This document shows positions 8,268 through 16,260 of a DNA stretch of 64,000 nt, piece by piece. Source of the stretch: CAVRUD01 sp963849635 (GTDB lineage: Bacteria > Chloroflexota > Chloroflexia > Thermomicrobiales > UBA6265); assembly GCA_963849635.1 (NCBI GenBank), contig CAWKIA010000023.1, forward strand, positions 62,001 to 126,000, given 5' to 3'. The translations under genes and the position numbers were made by a program. The notes below the pieces were generated by a model. The model searched no databases and was not told the DNA's origin. It was given only the letters and a program-made list of their open reading frames with translations. The stretch's first letter is position 1, and the number at the start of each line of letters is the position of its first letter.

Positions 8268-8810
8268 TCACCCGGGAGGATCTTGCCCGACCAGCCCGTC
8301 CACTGACTCCCGGATGAGGTCGGCGTGGCCGTTGTGCCGGGCGTACTCCTCGATCATGTTGAGCAGGATGTAGCGCAGGGAGGGCGCCTCACCGTGCGCG
8401 GTGGCCATCGGCCCTAAGCCGCGTTCGGCGAGGGCCTCGGCGAACAGGGAACGGGAGCGAACTACGGAGTCACGCCAACGCGCGTAGAGCTGCGCGGGGG
8501 AGTCGTCCGCGGCCGTGCGCCAGTCCCAATCGTGGTCGGCATCCCAGTCCACCGAGTTCCACGGTGGTAGCTGGTCTTGACCTCGGAGCCACTCTGTGGA
8601 CATGTCGTCCTCGAAGCGAGCAAGGTGCTTGAGCATCCCGCCCAGGGTCATCGGCGATTGGCCGAGCGTTGCCTGCAGTCCGGCCGCGTCCAGCCCGCCA
8701 CTCTTCCAGGCGAAGGTGGCGCGCTGGCGTTCCAGGAAGCCCAGGAGGGTGGTGGCCTCGTCGCCGGCGATGGGAGGGTTCGGGTACGTCTGGTCGTCCG
8801 GGTTCGTCAC
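8268..8810 (-). CDS. DinB-like / DUF664 protein
   Basis: A protein of about 180 residues of the DinB/mycothiol-transferase four-helix superfamily. Recognisable parts are TTLLGFLERQRATFAWKSGG, LGGMLKHLARFEDDMSTEWL and the C-terminal metal-site helix LRYILLNMIEEYARHNGHAD. His residues at HLARFE and ARHNGHAD are the likely metal ligands. I prefer the GTG at 8810, which follows GGAGG, over the ATG at 8849. It is one of five DinB-fold genes in the window; substrates are unknown. Confidence 0.8.
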   Translation of the reverse strand: MTNPDDQTYPNPPIAGDEATTLLGFLERQRATFAWKSGGLDAAGLQATLGQSPMTLGGMLKHLARFEDDMSTEWLRGQDQLPPWNSVDWDADHDWDWRTAADDSPAQLYARWRDSVVRSRSLFAEALAERGLGPMATAHGEAPSLRYILLNMIEEYARHNGHADLIRESVDGLVGQDPPG

Positions 8811-8873
8811 TGGGACACGTGCCTCCGTACGGAGATGCGCTGTTGGCAACCGTTGAGAGTCTGGCGATCCCGT

Positions 8874-8898
8874 CGGGGCGGTGCATGCATCGCCCGGC
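8874..8898. repeat. Short GC-rich palindrome around GCATGC
   Basis: GGGCGGTGCATGCATCGCCC is a near-perfect palindrome. The same GGGCGATGCATGCATCGCCC core occurs at 30620-30639, so this is a dispersed intergenic palindrome. It lies just upstream of the DUF664 gene. Confidence 0.55.
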
Positions 8899-8943
8899 CA
8901 CGGTCCGTGGGTGTGGCAATAGAACCCCGAATACTTGCCGGGA

Positions 8944-9537
8944 TCAGATGCGCTGGCGCTTGTCGATCTTGCTGAGGAAGGCGAGCACGCGCTCGGTCAG
9001 GAGGGCGGTGGCGTCCGCATCGTACGACGGCAGGGAGCTGTCGGCGAAGTAGTGCTGGTCGCCGGGGTAGAGGAAGAGCTCGCCGTCCTCGGCTTCGGCG
9101 ACGAGCGCCCGGGCAGCGTCGATATCACCTTCGTCAACGAAGAACGGGTCGGCATCCATCCCGTGTACCTGAACCGGCACTCCCGCGGGCCAGGCGGCGC
9201 CGAACTCCGACACCGGAATGCAGGAGTAAAAGAAGAGGGCGCCGCGGGTGCCGGCCCGAGTCTGGGCCAGCATCTGAGCTGGCACCACGCCCAGGGAGAA
9301 TCCGGCGTAGACCAGCTCGGCGGGTAGCCCTTCGGCGGCCCGGGCGCCGCGCTCCATAATCTCGCCAAAGCCGATTTCGTTTACATAAGCCATTCCCGCA
9401 TCGATGCTGGGGAAGGTGCGGCCCTCGACCAGGTCGGGCGTGTGCACGGTGTGCCCGGCGCGACGCAGGTCGGCGGCAAAGGCAACGACTCCTGGGGTTA
9501 GCCCCTGGGCGTGGTGGAAGAGGAGGACCTCGGCCAT
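8944..9537 (-). CDS. Dienelactone hydrolase family protein
   Basis: A 197-residue alpha/beta hydrolase. It starts MAEVLLFHHAQGLTPGVVAF, with the nucleophile elbow in YAGFSLGVVPA, acidic residue in GMDADPFFVDEGD and His in PGDQHYFADSS. Classical dienelactone hydrolases use Cys in GxCxG; here the residue is Ser (GFSLG), so the substrate may be an ordinary ester. The ATG at 9537 is preceded by CAGGAG. The upstream extension of the frame to 9690 is not needed. Confidence 0.85.
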   Translation of the reverse strand: MAEVLLFHHAQGLTPGVVAFAADLRRAGHTVHTPDLVEGRTFPSIDAGMAYVNEIGFGEIMERGARAAEGLPAELVYAGFSLGVVPAQMLAQTRAGTRGALFFYSCIPVSEFGAAWPAGVPVQVHGMDADPFFVDEGDIDAARALVAEAEDGELFLYPGDQHYFADSSLPSYDADATALLTERVLAFLSKIDKRQRI

Positions 9538-9760
9538 AGTTAGTCTCCTGAAGTTCGAGTGTGCGATGCGGGTGGACCAGGATACCAGTTGCTCTTCGGA
9601 GACCGAGTCTGTCCGGGCACTCGTCGCCGGCACTACCCCGATCCGGAGGGTGACGCCTGACCGTTTGCCCGACGCGGAGTCAGCGCGCAATCGCGGGACT
9701 GGCTAGACTGACGTCCAGAGTCACCAGGTCTCTATCGGTTTGAGAGGAGCACGAGCGCGC

Positions 9761-10207
9761 ATGGACCGATCGTTCATCCAACGCAATGCCGAGACCCGCC
9801 AGAAGCTGCACGATCTGGTCGAGAACCTCGACGCGGAGACCCTTACCCGGCCGATGGACGATGACTGGACGATCGCCGCGGTCATGGCCCATCTCGCCTT
9901 CTGGGATGAGTGGAACTTCGTCCGCTGGCGCAAATACCGTGAGACTGGGGAGATCGCCGCGGTGTCCTCAATGGCTGCTATCGACATGATCAACGAGTCC
10001 GCCCTGCCGGCGCAGCGGGCGCTCGATCCCCACCAGGCGGTGGCGCTGGCTTTGGAGACGGCCGAGGCGGGTGACCGATACATCGAGGACCTGCCCGATG
10101 ACCTGATTGCCTTCGCGCTCTCCGACAACCGGAACATCTATGTCGACCGCTCCATTCACCGCGACCAGCACATCCCGGACATCGAGCGGGTGCTGGCAGA
10201 GTGGTAA
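9761..10207 (+). CDS. DinB family protein
   Basis: About 148 residues with a DinB-like four-helix fold: MDRSFIQRNAETRQKLHDLV, WTIAAVMAHLAFWDEWNFVR with the first His/Trp helix, and DRSIHRDQHIPDIERVLAEW with the closing His pair. The frame opens earlier with a TTG at 9740, but GAGAGGAG at 9742-9749 fits the ATG at 9761. It has no clear operon partner; a VOC protein follows 98 bases later on the same strand. Confidence 0.8.
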   Translation: MDRSFIQRNAETRQKLHDLVENLDAETLTRPMDDDWTIAAVMAHLAFWDEWNFVRWRKYRETGEIAAVSSMAAIDMINESALPAQRALDPHQAVALALETAEAGDRYIEDLPDDLIAFALSDNRNIYVDRSIHRDQHIPDIERVLAEW

Positions 10208-10305
10208 GGGGCATTTCGGCTGGGTAGTGACGGCGAGGAGCGAGTCGAAGGCGCGGCCTACCGGTCCCAAGGTACCTAAAGCCGATCACGAGCGAAGGAG
10301 CTGAT

Positions 10306-10671
10306 ATGGCAACGGTGCGCTATCTGGTCGCGGATGTCGATCGCGCAATCGCGTTTTACACCACTCACCTCGGCTTCACGCTGGAGACCCAGATGGGCAG
10401 CGCCTTCGCCCTTGTCGCCCATGGCGATCTCCGGCTCTGGCTGAGCGGACCCAAATCCTCAGCCGCCCGACCCATGCCGGACGGCCGCGCCCCCGAGCCC
10501 GGAGGTTGGAATCGACTCGTGATTGAAACCGATGACCTCGCCGCCCGAGTCGCCACCATGCGCGCCGCCGGGCTGTCCTTCCGCAACGATATCGTCACTG
10601 GTCCCGGCGGCAAACAGATCCTCCTCGAGGACGACAGCGGCAACCCGATCGAGCTCTTCGAACCGGCCTAA
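10306..10671 (+). CDS. VOC (glyoxalase/bleomycin resistance) superfamily protein
   Basis: A single 121-residue VOC domain: VRYLVADVDRAIAFYTTHLG, then FALVAHGDLRLWLSGPKSSA, WNRLVIETDDLAARVATMRA and the closing ILLEDDSGNPIELFEPA, whose Glu is a typical metal ligand. Single-domain members act as dimers; the function (isomerase, dioxygenase or binding protein) cannot be told. GAAGGAG precedes the ATG. Confidence 0.85.
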   Translation: MATVRYLVADVDRAIAFYTTHLGFTLETQMGSAFALVAHGDLRLWLSGPKSSAARPMPDGRAPEPGGWNRLVIETDDLAARVATMRAAGLSFRNDIVTGPGGKQILLEDDSGNPIELFEPA

Positions 10672-11024
10672 GTCACGCCACGAGGACGGACCTCAACCCC
10701 CCAGCCCATCTCCCTGAACGAAGGAGTCGGGGAGCGTTCGCGCGTGCGTGCTGGCCTCGTCCCCTCTGAGGGGTGGCGCGCAGGGTCGGGGTGAGGGCCG
10801 TTCTCAATGCCAGAGAGTACGGCGTTGGGGCGGTGGCGCCCTCAACATCACAAACGGCGGGGTCGCGCGTCTTTCCATTTCCGGAGTTGAGGCTACGGTG
10901 GGCGGTATTGGAGCGAACGGGTACTCTATGAACGTACACCTGCCGGCCGATCCTGCCTGAGACGGTTTTGTCCCCGTTTTCCCTCAAATACACGGACCAT
11001 CATCCACAACGGGAGTGTCGCGAC
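10672..11024. other. Intergenic region before the ABC remnant
   Basis: No gene is supported here. It contains CCCCTCTGAGGGG-type dyads near 10760 and may hold the promoter for the downstream ABC module. Nothing further could be defined. Confidence 0.4.
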
Positions 11025-11156
11025 GTGTCTAGCTTGACCGTGTCCCATGCAGCTACGAACGGTGCAGTCGCCGGCCTACCCAGCGAGCCGGTGATCCATG
11101 TCCATGATCTGCGCAAGGTCTACGAGGGGCCTGAGTGCGAGAGTGGGCTGAGATGA
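11025..11156 (+). pseudogene. Truncated N-terminus of an ABC transporter ATPase
   Basis: Starting at the GTG at 11025, the frame encodes 43 residues ending PVIHVHDLRKVYEGPECESGLR and a stop. Bases 11091-11150 match 12041-12100, the same part of the intact ATPase gene, with only a few differences. The match ends abruptly after the codons for SGL. The Walker motifs are absent, so this is a fragment, left by a partial duplication or by loss of a second tandem transporter gene. A Fic/Doc module fills the space between the two copies. Confidence 0.7.
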
Positions 11157-11246
11157 CCATCCGCCAGTTCCACGCACGTGGAGGCGCGTTGTCGCGCCGA
11201 TCGTTGTACGATGTCGGGAACATTCGTACGATTGGAGACGCCGTCG

Positions 11247-11423
11247 ATGAGCACACCGACGACCAGAGACAAGCTGGTGCTTCTGAACCTTCCGGCGCCG
11301 CCCAGTTCAGCATCGGGCCCACCTCTCCCGCTTCAGAAGCCCACGGCGCCAGAGGACTTCTATCGCCGCCTCGTCGCCCGGACCGAGCTCCGCGACCTTC
11401 TGAGCCGCCTCGCAAAGCGATAG
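11247..11423 (+). CDS. Small protein, candidate antitoxin of the Fic/Doc module
   Basis: A 58-residue protein, MSTPTTRDKLVLLNLPAPPS to DFYRRLVARTELRDLLSRLAKR, with TTGGAGACG upstream of the ATG. It ends 15 bases before the Fic/Doc gene, the position of Phd-type antitoxins. No DNA-binding domain or Fic-inhibition helix motif ([S/T]xxxE[G/N]) is obvious. The antitoxin role is inferred only from position and size. Confidence 0.5.
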   Translation: MSTPTTRDKLVLLNLPAPPSSASGPPLPLQKPTAPEDFYRRLVARTELRDLLSRLAKR

Positions 11424-11438
11424 GCCGGCGGCGGTGCA

Positions 11439-11951
11439 ATGACACCCAGCCAGCGGCGTATTCAGACACTGCTCGAACGTCTCCCGCCGACGCCCCAGGA
11501 GCGTATTTTGGCGCTCCGGTCGGACCCGGACGTCATTGCGCTCGTGGTCGAGTTGCTCGTTGCCGCCGCTTACTGGTTCAACGCGACGGCCGTCGAGGAC
11601 TTTGGTGGGCGACTGGGCCCTGCTCGTGATCGTGGGCTGGTCGAGCAGGTGGTCGCCGCCGCATTCCAAACGTACGGTAGCGTCGATCCTCATCCATCCC
11701 CGTTTGCCAAGGCGGCGATGCTGTTTCGCGGCATCACGCAGGGCCATCCTTTCACCGATGGGAATAAGCGCACCGGGTTTCTAATCGCCGCGTATCTCCT
11801 CGACCTGCTGGGATGGGCGATCCCGCCGGATTTCGACAGCCGTGCCGTAGAGGATCTCGCTGTCGCCATATCGTCCGGTACGCTGCGGGAGATCGACGAC
11901 ATCGCCGTCAGGTTGGCGCGCCTGTGGGGGGCCGGTCTGGCTCCCGAGTGA
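11439..11951 (+). CDS. Fic/Doc (death-on-curing) family protein
   Basis: A 170-residue Fic-domain protein with the active-site loop GHPFTDGNKRTGFLIAAYLL, containing the catalytic His and the GNKR anion-binding loop. Doc toxins phosphorylate EF-Tu, while canonical Fic enzymes (HxFxxGNxR..R) transfer AMP; the loop here is short and ends in KRTG, as in Doc. An upstream helix VEQVVAAAFQTYGSVDPHPS fits the family. It follows a 58-residue candidate antitoxin and lies between a fragment and the full copy of an ABC ATPase gene. Confidence 0.82.
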   Translation: MTPSQRRIQTLLERLPPTPQERILALRSDPDVIALVVELLVAAAYWFNATAVEDFGGRLGPARDRGLVEQVVAAAFQTYGSVDPHPSPFAKAAMLFRGITQGHPFTDGNKRTGFLIAAYLLDLLGWAIPPDFDSRAVEDLAVAISSGTLREIDDIAVRLARLWGAGLAPE

Positions 11952-11980
11952 AGACTCTCAATTGATGGGACGAATGCTCT

Positions 11981-13093
11981 ATGGTGACTATTGATCGACA
12001 GATCACATCCCAACGACCACCCTCGGCACCAACGGTGCCGGTGATCCACGTCCATGATCTGCGCAAGGTCTACGAGGTGCCGGAGCGCGAGAGCGGGCTG
12101 AAGGCGGCCACCACCAGCCTGTTCCGGCGGGTGACCAAGGACGTGGTCGCGGTCGGTGGGATCAGTTTTGAGATCGCGGCCGGCGAGGTCGTCGGTTTCC
12201 TCGGGCCGAACGGCGCCGGCAAGACCACCACCCTCAAGATGCTCTCCGGGCTGCTCCATCCCTCCAGTGGCGAGGCGACCGTCCACGGCTACGTTCCTTG
12301 GAAGCGCGACTATGGCTACCTCAGCCAGATGGCGCTGATCATGGGGCAGCGCAACCAGTTGACCTGGGACATCCCGGTCTTGGATTCATTCGAACTCAAC
12401 CGGGCGATCTTCCGGATCGACCCGGCTGATTTCCGGACTCGCCGGGACGAGTTGATCGAACTCCTCGATATTGGCGAGATCGTCAAGAAACCGGTGCGCA
12501 ATCTCTCGCTTGGGGAGCGGATGAAGTGCGAGATTGCAGGGTCGCTGCTCCATCAGCCCCGGGTGCTCTTCCTGGACGAGCCGACAATCGGGCTGGATGT
12601 GGCCATGCAGCGCAGGATTCGCGCGTTCGTGGCGGAGTACAACCGCCGCTCTGGCGCCACGATCCTGCTCACCTCCCATTACATGGCCGACGTTGAGGCG
12701 CTTTGCCGCCGCGTGATCGTCATCCACCACGGCACCCTCCTCTTTGACGGGGATTTGCCCGGACTTGTCGAGCGGTTTTCGCCGCTGAAGACGATCGCCG
12801 TCGAGTTCGAAGAGGGCGTCGATCTCGATGAGGCTGCGCTACAGGACATTGTTGGCAAGGATGGTGAGGTCGTCTCGGTCAACCAGGACGGGGCCACCAT
12901 CCGTGTGCCCAAGAGCGAGACGGCCCGCATCACCGGCGCGCTGCTGGCGAACGTCCCAGTCGCCGACCTGACGGTCGAGGATCCTCCGATCGAAGAGGTG
13001 ATCGAGCGGGTCTTTGCGGGCGGAGCTGAATCGTCAGGTGAGAATGCGACGAACGACGGCCCGGTTGCCGCGCCCGAGGCGGTGGCGGTCTGA
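11981..13093 (+). CDS. ABC transporter ATPase (COG4586-like)
   Basis: A 370-residue nucleotide-binding subunit. Walker A is GPNGAGKTTTLKML, signature LSLGERMKCEIAGS, Walker B VLFLDEPTIGLD, and the H-loop lies in ILLTSHYMADVEALC. The extended N-terminus before Walker A (ESGLKAATTSLFRR) and the C-terminal 90-residue domain are typical of the COG4586 group, which works with paired ABC-2 permeases. Its stop overlaps the ATG of the first permease. Its 5' part is duplicated about 950 bases upstream. Confidence 0.92.
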   Translation: MVTIDRQITSQRPPSAPTVPVIHVHDLRKVYEVPERESGLKAATTSLFRRVTKDVVAVGGISFEIAAGEVVGFLGPNGAGKTTTLKMLSGLLHPSSGEATVHGYVPWKRDYGYLSQMALIMGQRNQLTWDIPVLDSFELNRAIFRIDPADFRTRRDELIELLDIGEIVKKPVRNLSLGERMKCEIAGSLLHQPRVLFLDEPTIGLDVAMQRRIRAFVAEYNRRSGATILLTSHYMADVEALCRRVIVIHHGTLLFDGDLPGLVERFSPLKTIAVEFEEGVDLDEAALQDIVGKDGEVVSVNQDGATIRVPKSETARITGALLANVPVADLTVEDPPIEEVIERVFAGGAESSGENATNDGPVAAPEAVAV

Positions 13094-13962
13094 TGGCGAG
13101 CTATCCCGCAGCCCAAACAGGTGCTACGCCCCCGGGACAGGTGCCGAGGCGGATTTCACCGCGCGCCCTATGGGACTACTACCGGGCCAAGTTCGAGGCG
13201 GAGATCGCGGTGCAGTTCGCGTATCGCGGCGCGATCTTCATCTGGCTGATCAGCCTGGTGACAACCCCGCTGATCTCGTTGGTGGTCTGGACGACGGTTG
13301 CCCGGGAGAACGGCGGCAGCGCCGGCGGGTTTACCTCGGGCGAGTATGCGGCCTATTTCGTGGCCGTGATGATCGTCAACAACCTGACCTTTACCTGGAT
13401 CATGTGGGAGATGGAGTGGAGGGTCAAGAACGGGATGTTCTCGCCCGTGCTCCTCCGTCCCATTCATCCGATCCACAACGATGTCGTTACCAACCTGACC
13501 TTTAAGCTTCTCACGTCGATCGCGATGGTGCCGATCGCCATCGCGCTCTCGTTCGGGTTCGACGCGGAGTTCGACACAACGGTCTGGCACGCGCTCGCCT
13601 TCGTCCCGATCCTGCTCTCCGCCATGTTCCTGCGGTTCGTCTGCGAGTGGACCGTCAGCTTGGCCGCGTTCTGGATCACCCGGACGATGACGCTCAATCA
13701 TCTGTACGGCATGTTGACCTTCTTCCTCGCCGGGCAGGTCGCGCCGCTCAGCCTCTTTCCGGACTGGCTGCGGGTGGTCGCCTCGATCCTGCCGTTCCGT
13801 TGGATGATGGCCTTTCCCGTGGAAGTCATGTTGGGCCGGGCAGACGTCCAAGACATTCTGATTGGCGTGGGGATGCAAGCCCTCTGGATCGCGTTGTCGC
13901 TGCTGACGATGCGGCTCATCTGGCGGCGCGGCGTGCGCCGCTACTCGGCCGTCGGGGCCTGA
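13093..13962 (+). CDS. ABC-2 type permease, first subunit (COG4587-like)
   Basis: A 289-residue integral membrane protein with six predicted hydrophobic segments, among them FIWLISLVTTPLISLVVWTT, FVAVMIVNNLTFTWIMWEME and LYGMLTFFLAGQVAPLSLFP. The ATG overlaps the ATPase stop (TGATG), indicating translational coupling. Together with the next gene it forms a heterodimeric exporter channel of unknown substrate. Confidence 0.88.
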   Translation: MASYPAAQTGATPPGQVPRRISPRALWDYYRAKFEAEIAVQFAYRGAIFIWLISLVTTPLISLVVWTTVARENGGSAGGFTSGEYAAYFVAVMIVNNLTFTWIMWEMEWRVKNGMFSPVLLRPIHPIHNDVVTNLTFKLLTSIAMVPIAIALSFGFDAEFDTTVWHALAFVPILLSAMFLRFVCEWTVSLAAFWITRTMTLNHLYGMLTFFLAGQVAPLSLFPDWLRVVASILPFRWMMAFPVEVMLGRADVQDILIGVGMQALWIALSLLTMRLIWRRGVRRYSAVGA

Positions 13963-13981
13963 ACAGGAGGGGCCCAGCGCT

Positions 13982-14770
13982 ATGCACAGTCTCGTCGTCG
14001 TGCGTACCTACCTGAGGCTCGGGGCGCTGAACGTTCTCCAGTACCGGGCGAACTTCTTCTTCGAGTTACTGGGCAACGTTTTCGGTGTGCTGACCGCGAT
14101 TGCGACCTTCGGCCTGATCTTCGGCCAGACCGACGCCCTCAACGGCTGGACGGCCGATCAGTTGATCGCCCTCGTCGGGACTCAGTTACTGGTCGGTGGC
14201 CTGACCGGCCTGATCATCCGGCCATCGATGCAGCAACTGATGGAGAACATCCGCCTGGGGACGCTGGACTTTATGCTGACCAAGCCTGCGGATTCGCAGT
14301 TGCTGGCCAGCATCCAGCAGGTCAACTTCGGCGCGTTGGCGGGGATTCTCACTGGGCTGACGGTGATCGGGATCTCGTTGGTGCGTCTCGGGGAGTCCGT
14401 CGGGGTGCTGGAGGCGCTGGCCTTCGTCGTCCTGGTCGTGGCCGGGTTGGTGATCGTCACCTGTTTCCTGACCCTGCTGGCCACCTTCTCATTCTGGTTC
14501 GTGCGCCTGGACAACGTGCTGGTGATCTTCCAGTCGGCCTACGACCAGGCGGGAGGCTACCCAATCACGATCTACCCGGGCTGGCTGCGCGTCTCCCTGA
14601 CCTTCCTCGTCCCGGTCGCCTTCGCGGTGACCGTCCCAGCCCAGAGCCTCACCGGCCGCCTCGACCTGTGGACCACCCTGGGCACCCTGGCCCTGGCTGT
14701 CGCCTTCGTCGCCATCACCCGCTGGTTCTGGCGATTTGGGCTGAAGCACTACACGGGGGCGTCGGCGTAA
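13982..14770 (+). CDS. ABC-2 type permease, second subunit (COG3694-like)
   Basis: A 262-residue membrane protein starting MHSLVVVRTYLRLGALNVLQ, with YRANFFFELLGNVFGVLTAI and later LIALVGTQLLVGGLTGLIIR. It begins 19 bases after the first permease, preceded by AGGAGGGG. The ATPase-permease-permease order is the usual one for COG4586/4587/3694 systems; no substrate clue is present nearby. Confidence 0.88.
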   Translation: MHSLVVVRTYLRLGALNVLQYRANFFFELLGNVFGVLTAIATFGLIFGQTDALNGWTADQLIALVGTQLLVGGLTGLIIRPSMQQLMENIRLGTLDFMLTKPADSQLLASIQQVNFGALAGILTGLTVIGISLVRLGESVGVLEALAFVVLVVAGLVIVTCFLTLLATFSFWFVRLDNVLVIFQSAYDQAGGYPITIYPGWLRVSLTFLVPVAFAVTVPAQSLTGRLDLWTTLGTLALAVAFVAITRWFWRFGLKHYTGASA

Positions 14771-14788
14771 AGGATATGGTCCACGCAC

Positions 14789-15139
14789 CTAGAGGTTGAG
14801 AACTCGCCGGAGCCGCATCTCGACCGCCTCTAGTGTGGCGGAACTGACCTGACCCCGGTACCGGACGAGCCTTTCGTACGAAGCGATTCGTATCTGCTCG
14901 CACTGGACGACCGAAGGGGCGACCAGGCCACCTTCTGGTGGTTCAACTCGAACGTGGAAGGGGAGCCCTCGATCTGTCGTGGTCAGGGCGACGACGATGC
15001 AGAGATCGTTTCTTGCCTGGTTGAATCGGTCGTGGGAGACGACGAGAACGGGCCGGCGCTTCCCTTGCTCGTGTCCGAGAGCAGGGTCGAGATCAGCGTC
15101 CCACACGTCGCCGCGCCGGGGATCCGGCCCGACGCTCAC
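14789..15139 (-). CDS. MazF/PemK-like mRNA interferase toxin
   Basis: About 117 residues. It contains RRGDVWDADLDPALGHEQGK RRPVLVVSHDRFN (MazF beta-barrel start), then CIVVALTTTDR and APSVVQCEQIRIASYERL, all typical of PemK/MazF ribonucleases. The GTG at 15139 overlaps the antitoxin stop (GTGA), so the toxin is translationally coupled to the upstream gene. The longer frame to 15202 would run into the antitoxin. Confidence 0.88.
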   Translation of the reverse strand: MSVGPDPRRGDVWDADLDPALGHEQGKRRPVLVVSHDRFNQARNDLCIVVALTTTDRGLPFHVRVEPPEGGLVAPSVVQCEQIRIASYERLVRYRGQVSSATLEAVEMRLRRVLNL

Positions 15140-15408
15140 TCTTCGCCCGCACCGTAGTACGGAGGCTCGTTCTCCAGGCCGTCGAGCATCGCGACATCCC
15201 ACTCGTGGATCTCGTCCATATAGGCCGCCCAGGCATCCGGATCGGCGCGGAGCCGATCGTACGCGGCGTCGACTTCGCTCCAGAACTGTTCTGCGTCGAG
15301 CCGCTCGACGGCTTCGGCGACGACCTTGCCAATTGGCTCATTCCGCACTTCGGCAAGCTTCTGTAACTGCTCATGAGTTTGCGGAGAAACCCGGATCATG
15401 GTTGCCAT
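15136..15408 (-). CDS. Antitoxin of the MazF-like pair (ribbon-helix-helix type)
   Basis: A 90-residue acidic protein. The N-terminus MATMIRVSPQTHEQLQKLAE looks like a ribbon-helix-helix DNA-binding segment, and the C-terminus (DEIHEWDVAMLDGLENEPPY) is acidic and probably binds the toxin. It precedes the toxin with a four-base overlap. A perfect 8-bp inverted repeat lies 21 bases before its start and is the likely autoregulatory operator. Confidence 0.83.
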   Translation of the reverse strand: MATMIRVSPQTHEQLQKLAEVRNEPIGKVVAEAVERLDAEQFWSEVDAAYDRLRADPDAWAAYMDEIHEWDVAMLDGLENEPPYYGAGEE

Positions 15409-15428
15409 CGATGCACCCTGGTGGAAAC

Positions 15429-15450
15429 GTGTAAACAGATAAGTTTACAC
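15429..15450. promoter_or_regulatory. Operator-like inverted repeat upstream of the antitoxin
   Basis: GTGTAAAC (15429-15436) and GTTTACAC (15443-15450) form a perfect dyad with a six-base spacer in an AT-rich island. It sits directly upstream of the antitoxin start at 15408, the usual place for toxin-antitoxin autorepression. Confidence 0.65.
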
Positions 15451-15524
15451 AATTGTATCACAGGCGATCTGGCTCGTCGGTTGCCGAGGTCGTCAGACGT
15501 AGTGACGTTCCTCCATCTCGCAGG

Positions 15525-16082
15525 TCAGTCGTCACTACGTTTCCACAACTCCTGCGATGGCACCCGCAGTGCTCGGTTGTACTTGCTCGATGAATTCTCC
15601 CAGGCGATGGTCGCGGTCAATTCGACCAAGGCGTCGTCGGAGAAGGCGGCGCGTAGGCGGGCGAAGAGATTGTCGCTGACGTCCTGGTCGGAGTAGGTCA
15701 TGGCGTCGGCGTATTCGAGCGCGAGTTTTTCGGTCGCGTCGAAGAGGGGGCTGATCGCGTAGTCATCGACCGCGAGGAGTTTGTCGTCGGAGAGGCCCAG
15801 GGCGCTGCCTACGGCAGCGTTGAGGTCCTGTCAGAAGACACAGCCGTTGATGCTGGCCACCCGGCGGTTAATCAGGGCGACGAGGGCGCCGTCGAGGAGT
15901 CCGGAGGCGTCCAAGCCTCCCCACATGCCGCGGACGGCCCGGTAGATAGTGGGCCGGCGGGCGTAGGTCAGGTGGGAGGCGAGCGGTGCACCCCACTTTT
16001 TCCGCTGGGCGTCGAACACCGCCTTCGTCGGCCCGTCGAGGGCATCGGGATTGTCGGGATCAACGCCGGGAATCCTGGTCAT
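15525..16082 (-). CDS. AhpD/carboxymuconolactone-decarboxylase-like protein with in-frame UGA: candidate selenoprotein
   Basis: The frame starting MTRIPGVDPDNPDALDGPTK reads to RRVASINGCVF, then UGA (15833-15831), then continues open for 101 codons as QDLNAAVGSALGLSDDKLLA, later TATIAWENSSSKYNRALRVP, to a normal stop at 15525. Both halves belong to one carboxymuconolactone-decarboxylase-like domain of about 185 residues. The UGA takes the place of the second Cys in the redox CxxC motif, giving C-V-F-U. Just downstream is a 7-bp GC stem with a GUA loop (15803-15819). AhpD-like proteins with Sec in this motif are known in bacteria. The alternative is a single nonsense change or read error (TGC to TGA). 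No sel genes lie in this window. Confidence 0.75.
15803..15833 (-). promoter_or_regulatory. SECIS-like hairpin after the in-frame UGA
   Basis: On the minus strand the UGA (15833-15831) is followed after 11 bases by CGCUGCC-GUA-GGCAGCG, a perfect 7-bp stem with a three-base loop beginning with G. The loop starts 19 bases after the UGA. CAGG directly after the UGA can pair with CCUG beyond the stem to form a lower helix. Spacing, stem and first-position loop G fit the bacterial SECIS rules. Confidence 0.65.
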
Positions 16083-16260
16083 GCGCGCTGCGTGCTCCCT
16101 CGCTCATTGCCAAAACGAGACGCGTTTCGATACATGGGACGCGGGATGCGCGCGTTCGCGAGATGGGCGACGCTGGGGCCGCTGGACACAACGCGAAAAC
16201 GCGCCGCCCTCCCCGTGCGGACGGCGGTGTGGTGCCTGCTCGGGTGTGGCGCGGGGATCG

